DNA from: Branchiostoma floridae
Lineage: Eukaryota; Chordata; Leptocardii; Amphioxiformes; Branchiostomatidae
DNA length: 64,000 nt
Direction of reading: 5' to 3'
Assembly (NCBI RefSeq): GCF_000003815.2
Contig: NC_049981.1
Location: forward strand, 1,728,481-1,792,480
In this document: positions 54,101 through 56,749 of the stretch, piece after piece
Numbering within the stretch: position 1 is the stretch's first letter
Layout of the letters: each line of letters starts with the position of its first letter
Notes under the pieces: generated by a model
The model's database searches: none
Told to the model about the DNA's origin: nothing
Seen by the model: only the letters and a program-made list of their open reading frames with translations
Program-made: the position numbers and the translations under genes

Positions 54101-56749
54101 AGTCATATCTAGATAAGAGCCTCTAAAGTCAAGTCACAAAATGATTGCATCATATTTCTAAAGAAAAATGTCAATGACTTTCTGCTACATTATATCATTA
54201 CGATGCAAATCCTTTTACATTTGCAATTAATCCCGTTTCTTTGTTGTACATATACAATATTATTTTGCCTACAAAATTATTTCCCAAGTCAATCTTCTGA
54301 AAACCGTTACTGTATATCAACTTTTTACTAACATTCTGTACTGTAAAATACTATAAAAGTTAACACAAAAAGTGCTGTGCTACAGACAGCTGTTTTAACG
54401 CTGCCTAAGCTTGATTCAGTTTCAGGCTGATGTATGGACTAAAGTGGCCTCAGCACTCTGGCTAATTTAGTTTGCAGTCGGCGCTGTCGATAAATCGCCA
54501 AACGTACGACTCAACGCAAGACGAATGAGCTGCCAGATGGCCGTACTGACCCCCCCCATCAGTTTAATTAACTCTGGGGATACTTTTTCATGAGTGGAAC
54601 ACACCAACGGGTGGGTCTCTCAAACAGTAAGCTGTACAAAGGTATTACAATTGTACAGTGGAGCTGGAAAGTTCACCTGAATATACAGGTTAAAGCAGGT
54701 TTGACTGCAGTCTTTCTGCACCTGACCTGCACCAGTCCAAGTACTGGGTGTGTATTACTAGTCATAGCTACTGGTTAGTTCAGGTTAGTGCTGGATTCGT
54801 ACATCACTGAATAAAGAGACTCTTTTTACACAACAACAGCTTTATTTTCATTGACCACATCTGTATTAAGCAGTGACACATATTGCTGCGGTACAATGTG
54901 AGCCAGTCAGAATTGATCTGAGAAAGAAAACAGATGGAAACCAAAATGTTGGTGAAAATAAAGCTGTGGTTGTCAATTCATTCACTGACGTCTATCTGCA
55001 CCTAACCTGCACCAATCATATACTGGCTGGGTTTCCTGTTACTGATTGATATTACATAGGAAATGTGGATTAAAAAAATTGAAATGGTTTCATAAGGAGT
55101 TTCCAGTCTGATCAAAACTACAGTAAGTCTTGGAGCATACCAGTACAGGTAAACTTGGCCTGGTGTAGGTAATATCGAGTGTAAAAGAGTGTTAAAGATA
55201 CCCACCATGACTGTATAGACTGTTCCATCCAACATTCTGACTTTCAGTGGCCTGTGTATCTTCTTGTACTCCAACAGATCCTGAGAAACACAACAAGACA
55301 ACTTTAGAAAACTTCTTAAAACTCTTTTTTCTTTTATTAAACATCTCATTTTTTTTTAAACAGATGACGCGCATGCTGAATGAAATGTGCTGTTTCATAA
55401 GTTGCCAGGTATAACCACATATTATAAAAGAACATGCTGTATGTAAGCACCATTAGAATACTTCATAGTGCCATCAAAATTTGAGAAAATGCCTTTCCCT
55501 CATTTCAGTCTCCAGTGTTACACTGCAATACCAAGTGGCATTGCCGCAAGGCTTTTCTTACAACATTATCTAAGATTTTATTTTCATTTCACAACAAAAG
55601 GTACTGAAAAAATGTATGCATTCCTTCACTACTTTTACAGAAAGCACATTTCTGTTTGATTCCTCAGCTTTCACCCCATTCCCAGATGGCCCTTACCCCG
55701 CTCCTGAGCAGGTAGTAGTCCAGTGTGCGCCCCGCCTCCAGCCACACCCCCTTCTTAGGGTCCTCATCTGCCAGGAACATTCCAAACTCTGTGGCTATGG
55801 GGGATAGGGAGGGACAAAAAGTTGTCATTACACAGAAACCGTTGTAGTATGCAGACAGCCTGTTTTTTTAGTAGGGACCTTTTAACTAGTACACATTAAG
55901 GACTAATCAATACATTAAATATGTAAAGTACTTAACTGCCATAATAGCCCAAATCACCTGCAAAATCGCACGCACAAAAATCAAAATATTTTCCTTCAAA
56001 TATATTTTACAGACAGACATGTTAAGAGTTTGATTCTGAATGGACAAAACTTTTCAAAAACATCTCTAATTTGGTAAGACTTGAGTATGAATATGTAAGA
56101 CAGGATTATGAAAACTTGAAAGAGCTGAAGCCATCTCTGATTGGATCACTCACTATCACTCACGGAGTTATGAAAATCTAAAAAATTTAAAGACATGATT
56201 ATGAAAATTTGAAGCCAACTCTGAGTGGATGAGACGGGTCTATGAAAATTTGAAAAATTTGAAGCCATCTCTGATTGGATGAGACGGGTCTATGAAAATT
56301 TGAAAAATTTGAAGCCATTTCTGATTGGATGAGACGGGTCTTAATTTGAAGCCATCTCTGATTGGATGAGACGGGTCTATGAAAATTTGAAAAATTTGAA
56401 GCCATCTCTGATTGGATGAGATATGATTATCAAAATGTAAAGCCATCTCTGATTGAATAAGACATGATTATCAAAATGTAAAGCCACGATCTCTGATTGG
56501 ACGAGACATGATGATCAAAAAGTAAAGCCATCACTGATTGGATGAGAAAATGTAAATCCACGTGTGATTGGCTGACATACCATTCCCCATCTGTGCCTCG
56601 GGTATCCTCTCCCGAATCATGCGGCAGGCATCGTACACGATGGTGGAGGGCTCGAATTGCATAGTCTTCACCACGTTGGCGTGCTTCACCGAGATCTTCA
56701 GCGAGAGGGACGCCATCTTGGTCTCTGTCTTACGTCTTCACCTCAAAAT
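51..56749 (-). CDS. TLN: talin gene, 5' part (F0 to end of R6), incomplete at the window edge
   Basis: Talin is the large cytoskeletal adaptor that activates integrins through its FERM head (F0-F3) and links them to actin and vinculin through a rod of helical bundles (R1-R13). I see 32 constitutive exons on the minus strand, all with GT-AG borders and matching phases, totalling 4116 coding bases (1372 codons). They run in talin order from the ATG at 56716 to the end of R6. Human talin has nearly the same length to that point, so the set appears complete. The gene continues beyond position 1. Extra phase-symmetric exons are listed separately. The sequence resembles TLN1 and TLN2 about equally, as expected of a pre-duplication talin. 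The largest intron (7) hosts two opposite-strand genes. Confidence 0.97.
564..703 (-). CDS. TLN: talin exon 32: R6
   Basis: 140 bases, phase 0 in and phase 2 out: SNLKSISMSSSKLLLAAKSL and PNAPNAKNQLASAA, nearly identical to vertebrates. Donor AAG|gtcagc. Confidence 0.97.
1249..1617. mobile_element. inverted-repeat element, ~370 bp
   Basis: Imperfect terminal inverted repeats share ctcgaaatac and gtac; the inside holds many gtgcaggt / acctgcac motifs. Related sequence occurs at 54650-54775 and 54985-55185. Confidence 0.5.
1655..1852 (-). CDS. TLN: talin exon 31: R6
   Basis: 198 bases, phase 0 to 0. FQEVQTMLSTAAQELNMASS and ASGKFSKDFSLLLEAGMQMA match R6. Acceptor ctgcag, donor TCG|gtacgt. Confidence 0.97.
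2422..2521. other. assembly gap (100 N)
   Basis: Exactly 100 unknown bases in the intron between the large R5-R6 exon and exon 31. True size unknown; no canonical exon is missing here. Confidence 0.99.
4260..4265 (-). promoter_or_regulatory. possible polyadenylation signal AATAAA
   Basis: AATAAA on the minus strand 52 bases after the in-frame TGA (4317-4319) of the large R5-R6 exon. If used, talin would end after R5 with a novel tail. The hexamer is common in AT-rich DNA, so this is only suggestive. Confidence 0.3.
4383..6104 (-). CDS. TLN: candidate 574-codon exon at the R5-R6 boundary (cassette or alternative last exon)
   Basis: An open reading frame starts directly after an acceptor (atctcctag; the in-frame stop upstream overlaps it) with VQNVDLNQYPGYYGG and has no initiator at its start, so it is read as an internal exon. 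Product in order: a Gly/Tyr/Gln-rich region (about residues 8-75); three NYG repeats (about 92, 152, 195; core NYGIEQGKAGQALVDLSAL); an acidic/basic stretch; four FFR motifs (about 307, 366, 408, 470; FEAFFR, FEAFFR, FDAFFR, FDEFFR); and a basic C-terminal region (RMRKIGVLQRYRRLVRVAAK). With donor CAT|gtaata at 4382 it is phase 0 to 0 and 1722 bases long, joining exons 30 and 31 in frame. Alternatively it reads on to a TGA at 4317-4319 with AATAAA 52 bases later. I recognise no family; function unknown. Confidence 0.7.
8182..8301 (-). CDS. TLN: talin exon 30: end of R5
   Basis: 120 bases, phase 0 to 0: VSHALNNCVNCLPGQRDVD and IGEASKALLSGQ, the last helix of R5. Vertebrates continue with DSLPPST and R6; here a very large open exon comes first. 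Confidence 0.97.
9330..9560. repeat. degenerate tandem duplication in the exon 30-29 intron
   Basis: ccagtgtcaaagtggtctgg near 9381 and ccagtgtcaaagtggtctag near 9523, each preceded by a tgactgtat segment, about 140 bases apart. Confidence 0.7.
10644..10766 (-). CDS. TLN: talin exon 29: R5
   Basis: 123 bases, phase 0 to 0: ARDVMDKSINLIEEAKKAV and QQRLAQ match R5. Confidence 0.97.
11937..12060. mobile_element. 124-bp MITE-like element
   Basis: Perfect 14-base terminal inverted repeats (tagcctggtatcca / tggataccaggcta) in the intron between exons 29 and 28. Confidence 0.75.
12166..12270 (-). CDS. TLN: talin exon 28: R5
   Basis: 105 bases, phase 0 to 0: GNENYTGLAARDTANALRTL and VRGVAAATSD, typical of R5. 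Confidence 0.96.
12718..12803 (-). promoter_or_regulatory. G-rich direct repeats downstream of the exon 27b donor
   Basis: ctgtccccctaccctttgac occurs twice (about 12719 and 12772) with a third partial copy, 15-100 bases past the donor in transcript sense. In RNA they read as runs of G, a known type of intronic splicing enhancer; a role in 27a/27b choice is inferred. Confidence 0.45.
12817..12900 (-). CDS. TLN: talin exon 27b: R5 helix 1, alternative version
   Basis: 84 bases, phase 0 to 0: GEQCAQELGHTSKTVGASMA then QLLTAAAQ. Closer to the vertebrate sequence than 27a (QELGHTSKTVG versus QDLGNSTKAVS). Acceptor gatag, donor CAG|gtaacc. Using both 27a and 27b would add a surplus helix to the R5 bundle. 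Confidence 0.88.
13200..13350. repeat. short tggatcaca-type repeats between exons 27a and 27b
   Basis: About ten imperfect units such as ggatcacaca, gtggatca and atggatcaca in the intron that separates the two R5 helix 1 exons. Confidence 0.7.
14008..14091 (-). CDS. TLN: talin exon 27a: R5 helix 1, alternative version
   Basis: 84 bases, phase 0 to 0: FEGCRATVYSCAKQVGAAMA then QLMKEAAQ. Acceptor cccaag, donor CAG|gtataa. It corresponds to the vertebrate segment EKCTQDLGNSTKAVSSAIAQ. Same length as 27b and 13 of 28 residues identical, so probably a mutually exclusive pair. Confidence 0.85.
14694..14769 (-). promoter_or_regulatory. duplicated splice donor of exon 26
   Basis: ggaggttcttacc (plus strand) occurs at the exon 26 donor and again 75 bases on. 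Use of the second would add 25 in-frame residues (hydrophobic, with ILFFSSVHHLF), unlike talin rod sequence, so probably silent. Confidence 0.35.
14769..14897 (-). CDS. TLN: talin exon 26: end of R4
   Basis: 129 bases, phase 0 to 0, AQDACGPLEIDSALDTIRQL to VPLPDES. A second, identical donor (gtaagaacctcc) 75 bases further would add 25 in-frame codons; I treat it as intronic. Confidence 0.96.
15247..15495 (-). CDS. TLN: talin exon 25: R4
   Basis: 249 bases, phase 0 to 0. HVADHIPRLVQGVRGSRAQP and KAAVPTVSDQAASMQLS match R4. A decayed copy of its first ~80 bases lies upstream at 15527-15606. Confidence 0.97.
15527..15606 (-). pseudogene. decayed partial duplicate of talin exon 25
   Basis: Closely matches the first ~80 bases of exon 25 (shared run cgaccacatcccgaggct with one change, and ccggacagccccagc) but carries an in-frame TAA where exon 25 has CAG, lacks one base and has no clean acceptor. 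It sits about 30 bases upstream of the true exon. Confidence 0.8.
17061..17174 (-). CDS. TLN: talin exon 24: R4
   Basis: 114 bases, phase 0 to 0: AAKHAAAVATQTIAASQAAA then QQQLVSSCK, matching R4. Confidence 0.96.
17645..17701 (-). CDS. TLN: candidate 19-codon cassette exon at the R3-R4 boundary
   Basis: 57 bases, phase 0 to 0, product VKLTHYDKDLLKKILEELQ, an amphipathic helix. It is preceded by a long pyrimidine tract and acceptor caccaag and followed by CAG|gtgttt. Exons 23 and 24 join without it in vertebrate talins. Confidence 0.6.
18284..18412 (-). CDS. TLN: talin exon 23: end of R3
   Basis: 129 bases, phase 0 to 0. AATNAAAGNAIKKKLVSKLE closes R3. Confidence 0.96.
18839..18970 (-). CDS. 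TLN: talin exon 22: R3
   Basis: 132 bases, phase 0 to 0, with ATSHLVNSIKTSAD and KVLADATARMVEAAK. The threonines (TSAD, TTDDT, DATAR) fit the threonine-rich core of R3. Confidence 0.96.
19101..19148. repeat. perfect 23-bp inverted repeat abutting the mariner element
   Basis: Arms 19101-19123 and 19126-19148 (caattcaatctctacaactg...) are exact reverse complements with a 2-base loop and end directly at the TA of the mariner insertion. Confidence 0.95.
19149..19730 (+). mobile_element. internally deleted mariner-type transposon
   Basis: Perfect terminal inverted repeats (starting cgaggggcattcaataagta, ~34 bases) flanked by TA at both ends, the mariner target. An ORF-like stretch (19319-19642) has the mariner N-terminal helix-turn-helix region: FLYLKGRTPKGTFDEMKK, SYNLVKHWHPEFKQG and RKSVETAPRPGRPSSAIDEA. 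It then jumps to unrelated residues; the DDE/D catalytic part is gone. Non-autonomous, in a talin intron. Confidence 0.92.
19982..20101 (-). CDS. TLN: talin exon 21: R3
   Basis: 120 bases, phase 0 to 0. LFASMGNASDMIKQAKILAE matches R3, the mechanosensitive bundle that unfolds first in known talins. Confidence 0.96.
21048..21275 (-). CDS. TLN: candidate 76-codon exon at the R2-R3 boundary (copy b)
   Basis: 228 bases, phase 0 to 0; acceptor cccaag, donor GAG|gtataa. Starts PEEIEEPQ, like PEKIEEPE of copy a, and ends GSDLNDAVRRVVRRL, then LLSEIKFE. The charged region of copy a is missing. The shared beginning and end show an exon duplication; whether the two are used together or alternatively is not visible. 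Confidence 0.7.
21782..22081 (-). CDS. TLN: candidate 100-codon exon at the R2-R3 boundary (copy a)
   Basis: 300 bases, phase 0 to 0; acceptor cccaag (with a possible shift of one codon, as the exon begins AAG) and donor AAG|gtacca. The product starts with a charged segment rich in Lys, Glu, Asp and Arg (with PEKIEEPEPEELES), then a helical module with two DLN motifs: DLNTAVRNVLDQLG and GDLNDAVRRV, closing LLNEIKFE. Its C-terminal ~44 residues align without gaps to copy b. No family recognised and no vertebrate counterpart known to me. Confidence 0.7.
22643..22849 (-). CDS. TLN: talin exon 19: R2
   Basis: 207 bases from VVAPTISHPACQEQL to ALNDLLQHIKQASK. Phase 0. In vertebrates the next residues start R3 directly; here two extra exons lie before it. 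Confidence 0.97.
23243..23410 (-). CDS. TLN: talin exon 18: R1-R2
   Basis: 168 bases. DALMALAKAVANATATLVLK ends R1; TALSTSQLVACTK belongs to R2. Phase 0 to 0. Confidence 0.97.
25460..25850 (-). repeat. degenerate tandem copies of the 3' end of talin exon 17
   Basis: Minus-strand segments near 25735-25755 (accgacccacagtttcag|gt), 25470-25490 (gataccaattcatgatccag|gt) and 25815-25840 resemble the exon 17 end (gatactgacccacgcttcca g|gt), each with nearby gagaagaga-type flanks. They look like decayed local duplications including the splice donor. Confidence 0.4.
25888..25986 (-). CDS. TLN: talin exon 17: R1, vinculin-binding site 1
   Basis: 99 bases, phase 0 to 0, beginning PRQNLLTAAGNIGEHGREVL, the first vinculin-binding helix of the rod, and ending TDPRFQ. 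Degenerate copies of its 3' end and donor lie downstream. Confidence 0.96.
27301..27423 (-). CDS. TLN: candidate internal first exon (short talin isoform) or cassette
   Basis: The ATG at 27423-27421 has a strong Kozak context (A at -3, G at +4) and opens 41 codons (AFDTQTIDSSWFGARANKRM at the start) ending in phase 0 at GTG|gtaagg; an earlier phase-0 donor at CAG|gtggtg (27307) is also possible. Phase 0 matches exon 17. Vertebrate TLN2 is known to use internal promoters for headless isoforms, so an alternative first exon is my preferred reading. A phase-0 acceptor about 50 bases upstream (ctttag) would instead allow a cassette. Confidence 0.5.
30135..30218 (-). CDS. TLN: candidate 28-codon cassette exon in R1
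   Basis: 84 bases, phase 0 to 0. The product, including LYEACRQLMIAEHEFLDQIQ, is likely helical and lies between the exon 16 and exon 17 sequences, which are contiguous in vertebrate talins. Acceptor ttcgccag, donor GGG|gtataa. Codons are GC-rich like the neighbouring exons and unlike the AT-rich intron. It would lengthen the loop before vinculin-binding site 1. Confidence 0.55.
31110..31315 (-). CDS. TLN: talin exon 16: R1 helices 3-4
   Basis: 206 bases. TDYTAVGSAVTTISSNLTEM is almost identical to vertebrate talins. Phase 1 in, phase 0 out at GGAG|gtagga. Confidence 0.97.
32131..32181 (-). promoter_or_regulatory. perfect 16-bp hairpin enclosing a splice donor
   Basis: Arms 32131-32146 and 32166-32181 are exact reverse complements (gatcgttactgttctg). 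The inner end of one arm coincides with the last base of the candidate exon, so the GT donor forms the first two bases of the loop. Such a stem could hide or expose the donor in the transcript. Confidence 0.75.
32166..32261 (-). CDS. TLN: candidate 32-codon cassette exon in the R1 helix 2/3 loop
   Basis: 96 bases, phase 1 to 1, so skippable. The in-frame product includes LKHQKIVDRFRGTPNNVKG and is absent from vertebrate talins I know. Support: a pyrimidine-rich tract, a good branch-like ctaac about 30 bases upstream, acceptor gcag, and donor G|gtagga. The last 16 bases of the exon pair perfectly with intron sequence 32131-32146, putting the donor in a 19-base loop. Inferred from sequence only; no expression evidence. 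Confidence 0.6.
34170..34278 (-). CDS. TLN: talin exon 15: R1 helix 2
   Basis: 109 bases encoding an alanine-rich helix ending ATASVVTLTSG, equivalent to the vertebrate TASVVNLTAG. Ends in phase 1 before gtgatc. The next constitutive exon is 16; a candidate extra exon lies between. Confidence 0.93.
34308..35107. repeat. ~61-bp minisatellite in talin intron 14
   Basis: About eight units with the core cctgtccttggtgctgaacc, each followed by acaggtaaata and aactttccta. The array is interrupted by a hAT-like insertion at 34443-34759. Confidence 0.9.
34438..34764. mobile_element. 317-bp hAT-like non-autonomous element
   Basis: Element 34443-34759 starts CAGGG and ends CCCTG, with imperfect subterminal inverted repeats (aacaagt...) and several internal cttgccc motifs. 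The direct repeat CCTAC flanks it at 34438-34442 and 34760-34764, and removing it restores a minisatellite unit. CAGGG tips and short duplications suggest hAT. Confidence 0.7.
35110..35280. repeat. degenerate short tandem repeat in talin intron 14
   Basis: Recurring ggttttcgat / aggtttt units of about 25-30 bases, directly beyond the exon 14 donor. The minus-strand frame stays open through them but is not considered coding. Confidence 0.7.
35292..35497 (-). CDS. TLN: talin exon 14: linker and R1 helix 1
   Basis: 206 bases. GQIHSAHMPPINTQAQQALM marks the start of the rod (R1). The end, ELPPLGSDP, matches the vertebrate LPPLGQD. Phase 0 out. The intron beyond the donor is a run of degenerate gaaaacct-type repeats. 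Confidence 0.95.
37380..37468 (-). CDS. TLN: talin exon 13: head-rod linker
   Basis: 89 bases. EGSVAIPAVMRAHDG corresponds to the vertebrate GSVALPA(I/V)MR linker segment. Phase 2 in, phase 1 out. Confidence 0.93.
37664..37740 (-). CDS. TLN: talin exon 12: head-rod linker
   Basis: 77 bases encoding DRFGLDGEEESTMLEDSV, the conserved start of the head-rod linker, with a following Ser-Pro. Ends in phase 2 before gtaagg. Confidence 0.95.
38913..39014 (-). CDS. TLN: talin exon 11: end of F3
   Basis: 102 bases, phase 0 to 0, with YYSVQTTEGE and AGYIDIILRK, the C-terminal helix of F3. Confidence 0.96.
39563..39718 (-). CDS. TLN: talin exon 10: F3 (PTB-like, integrin-binding)
   Basis: 156 bases. 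EKMKGKNKLVPRLLGIT carries the basic membrane-orienting loop. RRWAASPKSFTL contains the tryptophan equivalent to human W359, which contacts the integrin beta tail, so this talin should be able to activate integrins. Confidence 0.97.
40243..40411 (-). CDS. TLN: talin exon 9: F2-F3
   Basis: 169 bases with FLPKEYVKNKG and SLKTYGVTFFLVK, ending at the first strand of F3. The basic residues here correspond to the membrane-facing patch of F2 in known talins. Donor AAG|gtaaga, phase 0. Confidence 0.97.
40839..40966 (-). CDS. TLN: talin exon 8: F2
   Basis: 128 bases encoding the acyl-CoA-binding-like F2 subdomain, with QIQFGDHIETKHKSGFL. Ends in phase 2 before gtgagt. Confidence 0.96.
41281..41785. 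mobile_element. inverted-repeat element with a duplicated left end
   Basis: The left end aggcacccaatgcaatatta occurs twice in tandem (41281 and 41310, 29-base period). The right end near 41764-41785 is its imperfect reverse complement (taatattgcatcggggtgcc). No coding capacity seen. Confidence 0.6.
42416..45970 (+). CDS. intronless NHL-repeat protein with decayed RING finger (TRIM-NHL-like)
   Basis: 1184 residues from the ATG at 42416 (A at -3, G at +4); the frame is open further upstream without an ATG. Residues 17-42 align gap-free with the RING start of the neighbouring TRIM gene: both CxxC cysteines and the last Cys of CQDC are kept, but the C, H and C between are S, E and S, so zinc binding is lost. 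Residues ~135-247 are low-complexity SGQESDQ repeats. Then come three homologous modules (~249-510, ~558-890, ~907-1184), each with NHL-type blades such as VDGEGNIFV, GQFLFHFGGWGSGVGQL and AGNIIVADWEN. Module 2 contains an acidic repeat (~704-768, NEDGEDAD units). In TRIM-NHL proteins the NHL propeller binds RNA or protein; here the target is unknown and ligase activity is unlikely. It lies opposite talin in its intron 7, without introns, suggesting retroposition or an ancestral single exon. Confidence 0.9.
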   Translation: MATTPLRVGSEEQEPSCCICLGLGTSSRVHPSWEGPSQDCLQSHEGGTGMVKGRGTAPTPVQTQPTAFQHTDTPVPVLGHAMVPSLPAAAESRDDAAEGTGHHHDSQDHEAFRLTEISQTEQGNVTSAPILTTDRKSDQASGQESDQLQASGQESGQESHQASGQESGQESGQESDQKSGKDSGQDNDQRHGQEHDQESDQKSGKDSGQETDQRSGQECDQKIDQKSDQRSGQEKNQESDQESDQESEYDFVSQHGVAVSEEGEVFLVESYEPRVQVFNLEAEFVRQFETILQGGEKMKPDAVALGEEGTLWVVGKIELMDKMIDMKLSNSKHFAVQYDKQGKMLTQRKFDLQETEWDRGVAMDTGRNHILITQTTGDRDNRQGEVLVFRTDGTFVRTLGQQQGMKYPKGISVDGEGNIFVSDCDNHCVFVYNGNGQFLFHFGGWGSGVGQLLGPHGICTNRAGNIIVADWENSCVVMFDKTGKFLKYITIEIEHPEAVAMATHGQLVVSCKFYDTYSHRERWAFCVLTQELGQLTAHSLPPDRVTDFIVHQEIKALPGRIEFGGTGERPGKFFAYMYQLSMAVSEAGEIYVADSNPDNSRIQVFTLEGTFVRQFPTDVPSNLQSECETVMPGGEKMFPQDLALDGEGNLWVVGDTDAAAFAVQYDKEGRVLRKFDLQKGWHRRVAVDTKENHIIITQSKGDSRDGEDTDNEDGEDADNKESKDADNEDGEDSDNEDGEDADNEDGEDADDEDGEDADEDGEDADNDEENRQNKVQVFSPDGTLLRTVDLKYTGKITVDGEGNIFVRHSDSNYCIYVHNKDGDFLFKFECLDNPIAMCIHSSGNIIVINGENCLEMWDKTGRYLHHIFTRELWYPNAVAMAPQGQLVVADMDDTVTVFDKEMVHSDRVTFRCHTIGELDFWPSGMAVSEDGRIAVAEFLRKEIHLFTMQGTHIKQFPALQPANGESIPSDVAMDGEGNLWMVVSNPEEGEGASADFAVQYDKQGKVLKKFDLQETGFHGGVAVDTRRNHILITQYTKKKVLVYRPDGTLVRTVGQHQGMKGPQCITVDGEGNIIVLDDSNYCVYVYKEDGQFLFKFGGQGSGEGQLNDPRGICTDRAGNIIVADYGNDRVEMFDKSGRFIKHIPADIKLPIAVAMLPKQQLAVLHLFQQIHFEIIVFHNPSPKT
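42818..43157 (+). repeat. coding minisatellite (12-base units, SGQESDQ)
   Basis: About 28 imperfect units of the type agtggccaggaa / agtgaccaggaa inside the NHL gene encode Ser-Gly-Gln-Glu and Ser-Asp-Gln-Glu. It replaces the region where TRIM proteins have B-box and coiled coil. Several other frames are open through the array, which is a by-product of the repeat. Confidence 0.9.
44526..44720 (+). repeat. coding acidic repeat (24-base units)
   Basis: Units of the type gatggtgaggatgctgacaa encode D-G-E-D-A-D-N-E. The array interrupts the second NHL module between the blade ending NHIIITQSKGDS and the one starting KVQVFSPDGT, so it probably forms a loop on the propeller surface. Confidence 0.9.
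45989..46150 (+). pseudogene. NHL-like relic after the NHL gene stop codon
   Basis: In another frame past the stop, IKVTFGGKEQETGQYKDPNS resembles the start of an NHL module (compare RIEFGGTGERPGKF at the start of module 2). No blades follow. It looks like the remnant of a further module or a neighbouring NHL gene. Confidence 0.4.
46836..46884 (+). promoter_or_regulatory. likely polyadenylation signals of the NHL gene
   Basis: Two AATAAA hexamers (46836-46841 and 46879-46884) followed by a GT-rich stretch, about 870-910 bases after the NHL stop codon. They fit the end of its 3' UTR. Confidence 0.45.
47425..48444 (+). CDS. intronless TRIM protein: RING, B-box 2, coiled coil, no NHL
   Basis: 339 residues from the ATG at 47425 (AAAATGG context, aligned with family N-termini); the frame is open for 35 more codons upstream without a better start. 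RING: CSICLELFTRPKLLPCGHTF then CQDC and CPNC, all ligands present (about residues 20-60). B-box 2: CSQHPSEDYQLYCTQCDVPV, then CYVC and THDGH (about 100-135). A coiled coil follows (~145-255). It ends with ERLTFGGQGSDERH, which reads like the first strand of an NHL blade and then stops. Expected to be an E3 ubiquitin ligase of the TRIM2/3/71-like type without substrate propeller. It lies antisense in talin intron 7, about 1.5 kb after the NHL gene. Confidence 0.92.
   Translation: MAAAKPQSLGQQILYEELSCSICLELFTRPKLLPCGHTFCQDCLQVYFCESQDHLKCPNCQLQVSLPPEGVTGLPENHSAAKFCEKLSKTDANADKQAKPRNKCSQHPSEDYQLYCTQCDVPVCYVCLEETHDGHSMTSLKKATKERKPVVQTLLKEGKEILGTYHDALKDMREKEKRLIEQKKQTERDIIEAYERTLKEFERTANRLRLRVQEKHNENTEARQRQMESVQREVDELAAACDQAEQEMAQGGVTFLEREDRLTEVIEKHRGAPLPPPLRTQVIAFHPKNFENMPEPLGDIVIGASAAVSKGKGDHQGNQGQGQGEERLTFGGQGSDERH
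48915..49057 (-). CDS. TLN: talin exon 7: F1-F2
   Basis: 143 bases including LLLRRKFFYSDQNVDSRDP, the signature of the F1-F2 junction. Acceptor ccccag, donor CAG|gtaagg, phase 0. The 7.9-kb intron that follows contains the TRIM and NHL genes. Confidence 0.97.
49473..49542 (-). CDS. TLN: talin exon 6: end of F1 loop
   Basis: 70 bases encoding LMRDEKKMEALKKKLHTDDE, a conserved stretch closing the F1 loop. Phase 0 in, phase 1 out. The N gap at 50375-50474 lies in the intron before it; the exon 5-6 join matches vertebrate talin without missing sequence. Confidence 0.94.
50375..50474. other. assembly gap (100 N)
   Basis: Exactly 100 unknown bases in the intron between talin exons 5 and 6. Confidence 0.99.
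51548..51633 (-). CDS. TLN: talin exon 5: F1 with the start of its flexible loop
   Basis: 86 bases. GITNHDEYSLVRE matches F1. The remainder (GEKIREAAEPPTPVKK) falls in the unstructured F1 loop and differs from vertebrates; it is shorter and proline-rich. Donor AAG|gtaggg. Confidence 0.93.
51785..51873. repeat. short inverted-repeat element
   Basis: gccaaaatgcagttactcaa and, inverted, gagtaactgctttttggc form imperfect arms of ~35 bases ending at ggata/tatcc. A single arm recurs at 38729-38764. Confidence 0.6.
53784..53838 (-). CDS. TLN: talin exon 4: F1
   Basis: 55 bases encoding VDDSHTVAQLLVTIC and the start of the following TRIG. Ends in phase 1 before gtgaga, which matches exon 5. Confidence 0.95.
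54650..55185. repeat. two segments of the gtgcaggt repeat family
   Basis: ctgcacctgacctgcaccag at 54717 and ctgcacctaacctgcaccaa near 54995 match the element at 1249-1617, and accagtacaggtaaacttgg near 55139 matches its other side. Confidence 0.5.
55206..55280 (-). CDS. TLN: talin exon 3: F0-F1 junction
   Basis: 75 bases, phase 0 to 0. Encodes HRPLKVRMLDGTV, the start of F1. Acceptor tttctcag, donor ATG|gtgggt. Confidence 0.95.
55697..55794 (-). CDS. TLN: talin exon 2: F0
   Basis: 98 bases, phase 1 in, phase 0 out. Encodes the second half of F0 with DEDPKKGVWLEAG, almost identical to the vertebrate motif. Acceptor ccatag, donor GGG|gtaagg. Confidence 0.95.
56190..56560. repeat. tandem repeat beside talin exon 1
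   Basis: Units of ~58 and ~45 bases containing ctctgattggatgagacggg and tatgaaaatttgaaaaattt, 20 bases from the exon 1 donor. The open minus-strand frame through it is repeat-derived. Confidence 0.9.
56581..56749 (-). CDS. TLN: talin exon 1: 5' UTR end, start codon, F0
   Basis: The ATG at 56716-56714 begins a protein with VVKTMQFEPS, the talin F0 ubiquitin-like fold that helps integrin activation. An acceptor (tttctgcag) before 56749 indicates at least one non-coding exon upstream, as in vertebrate talins; I could not locate it. The exon ends in phase 1 before GTATGT. A 45-60 bp tandem repeat lies directly past the donor. Confidence 0.95.

Larger units (their letters stand above)
40967..56580. 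other. talin introns, F0-F2 region: contents
   Basis: 40967-48914 carries an inverted-repeat element, the NHL gene, its relic and the TRIM gene; 48445-48914 shows nothing. 49058-49472: nothing. 49543-51547: N gap. 51634-53783: short inverted repeat and a cttctt run near 52137. 53839-55205: gtgcaggt repeats. 55281-55696: nothing. 55795-56580: tandem repeat. Confidence 0.6.

Noticed and set aside
56199-56446. Minus-strand open frames next to talin exon 1
   Set aside because: Translation of a tandem repeat; no splice context or family.
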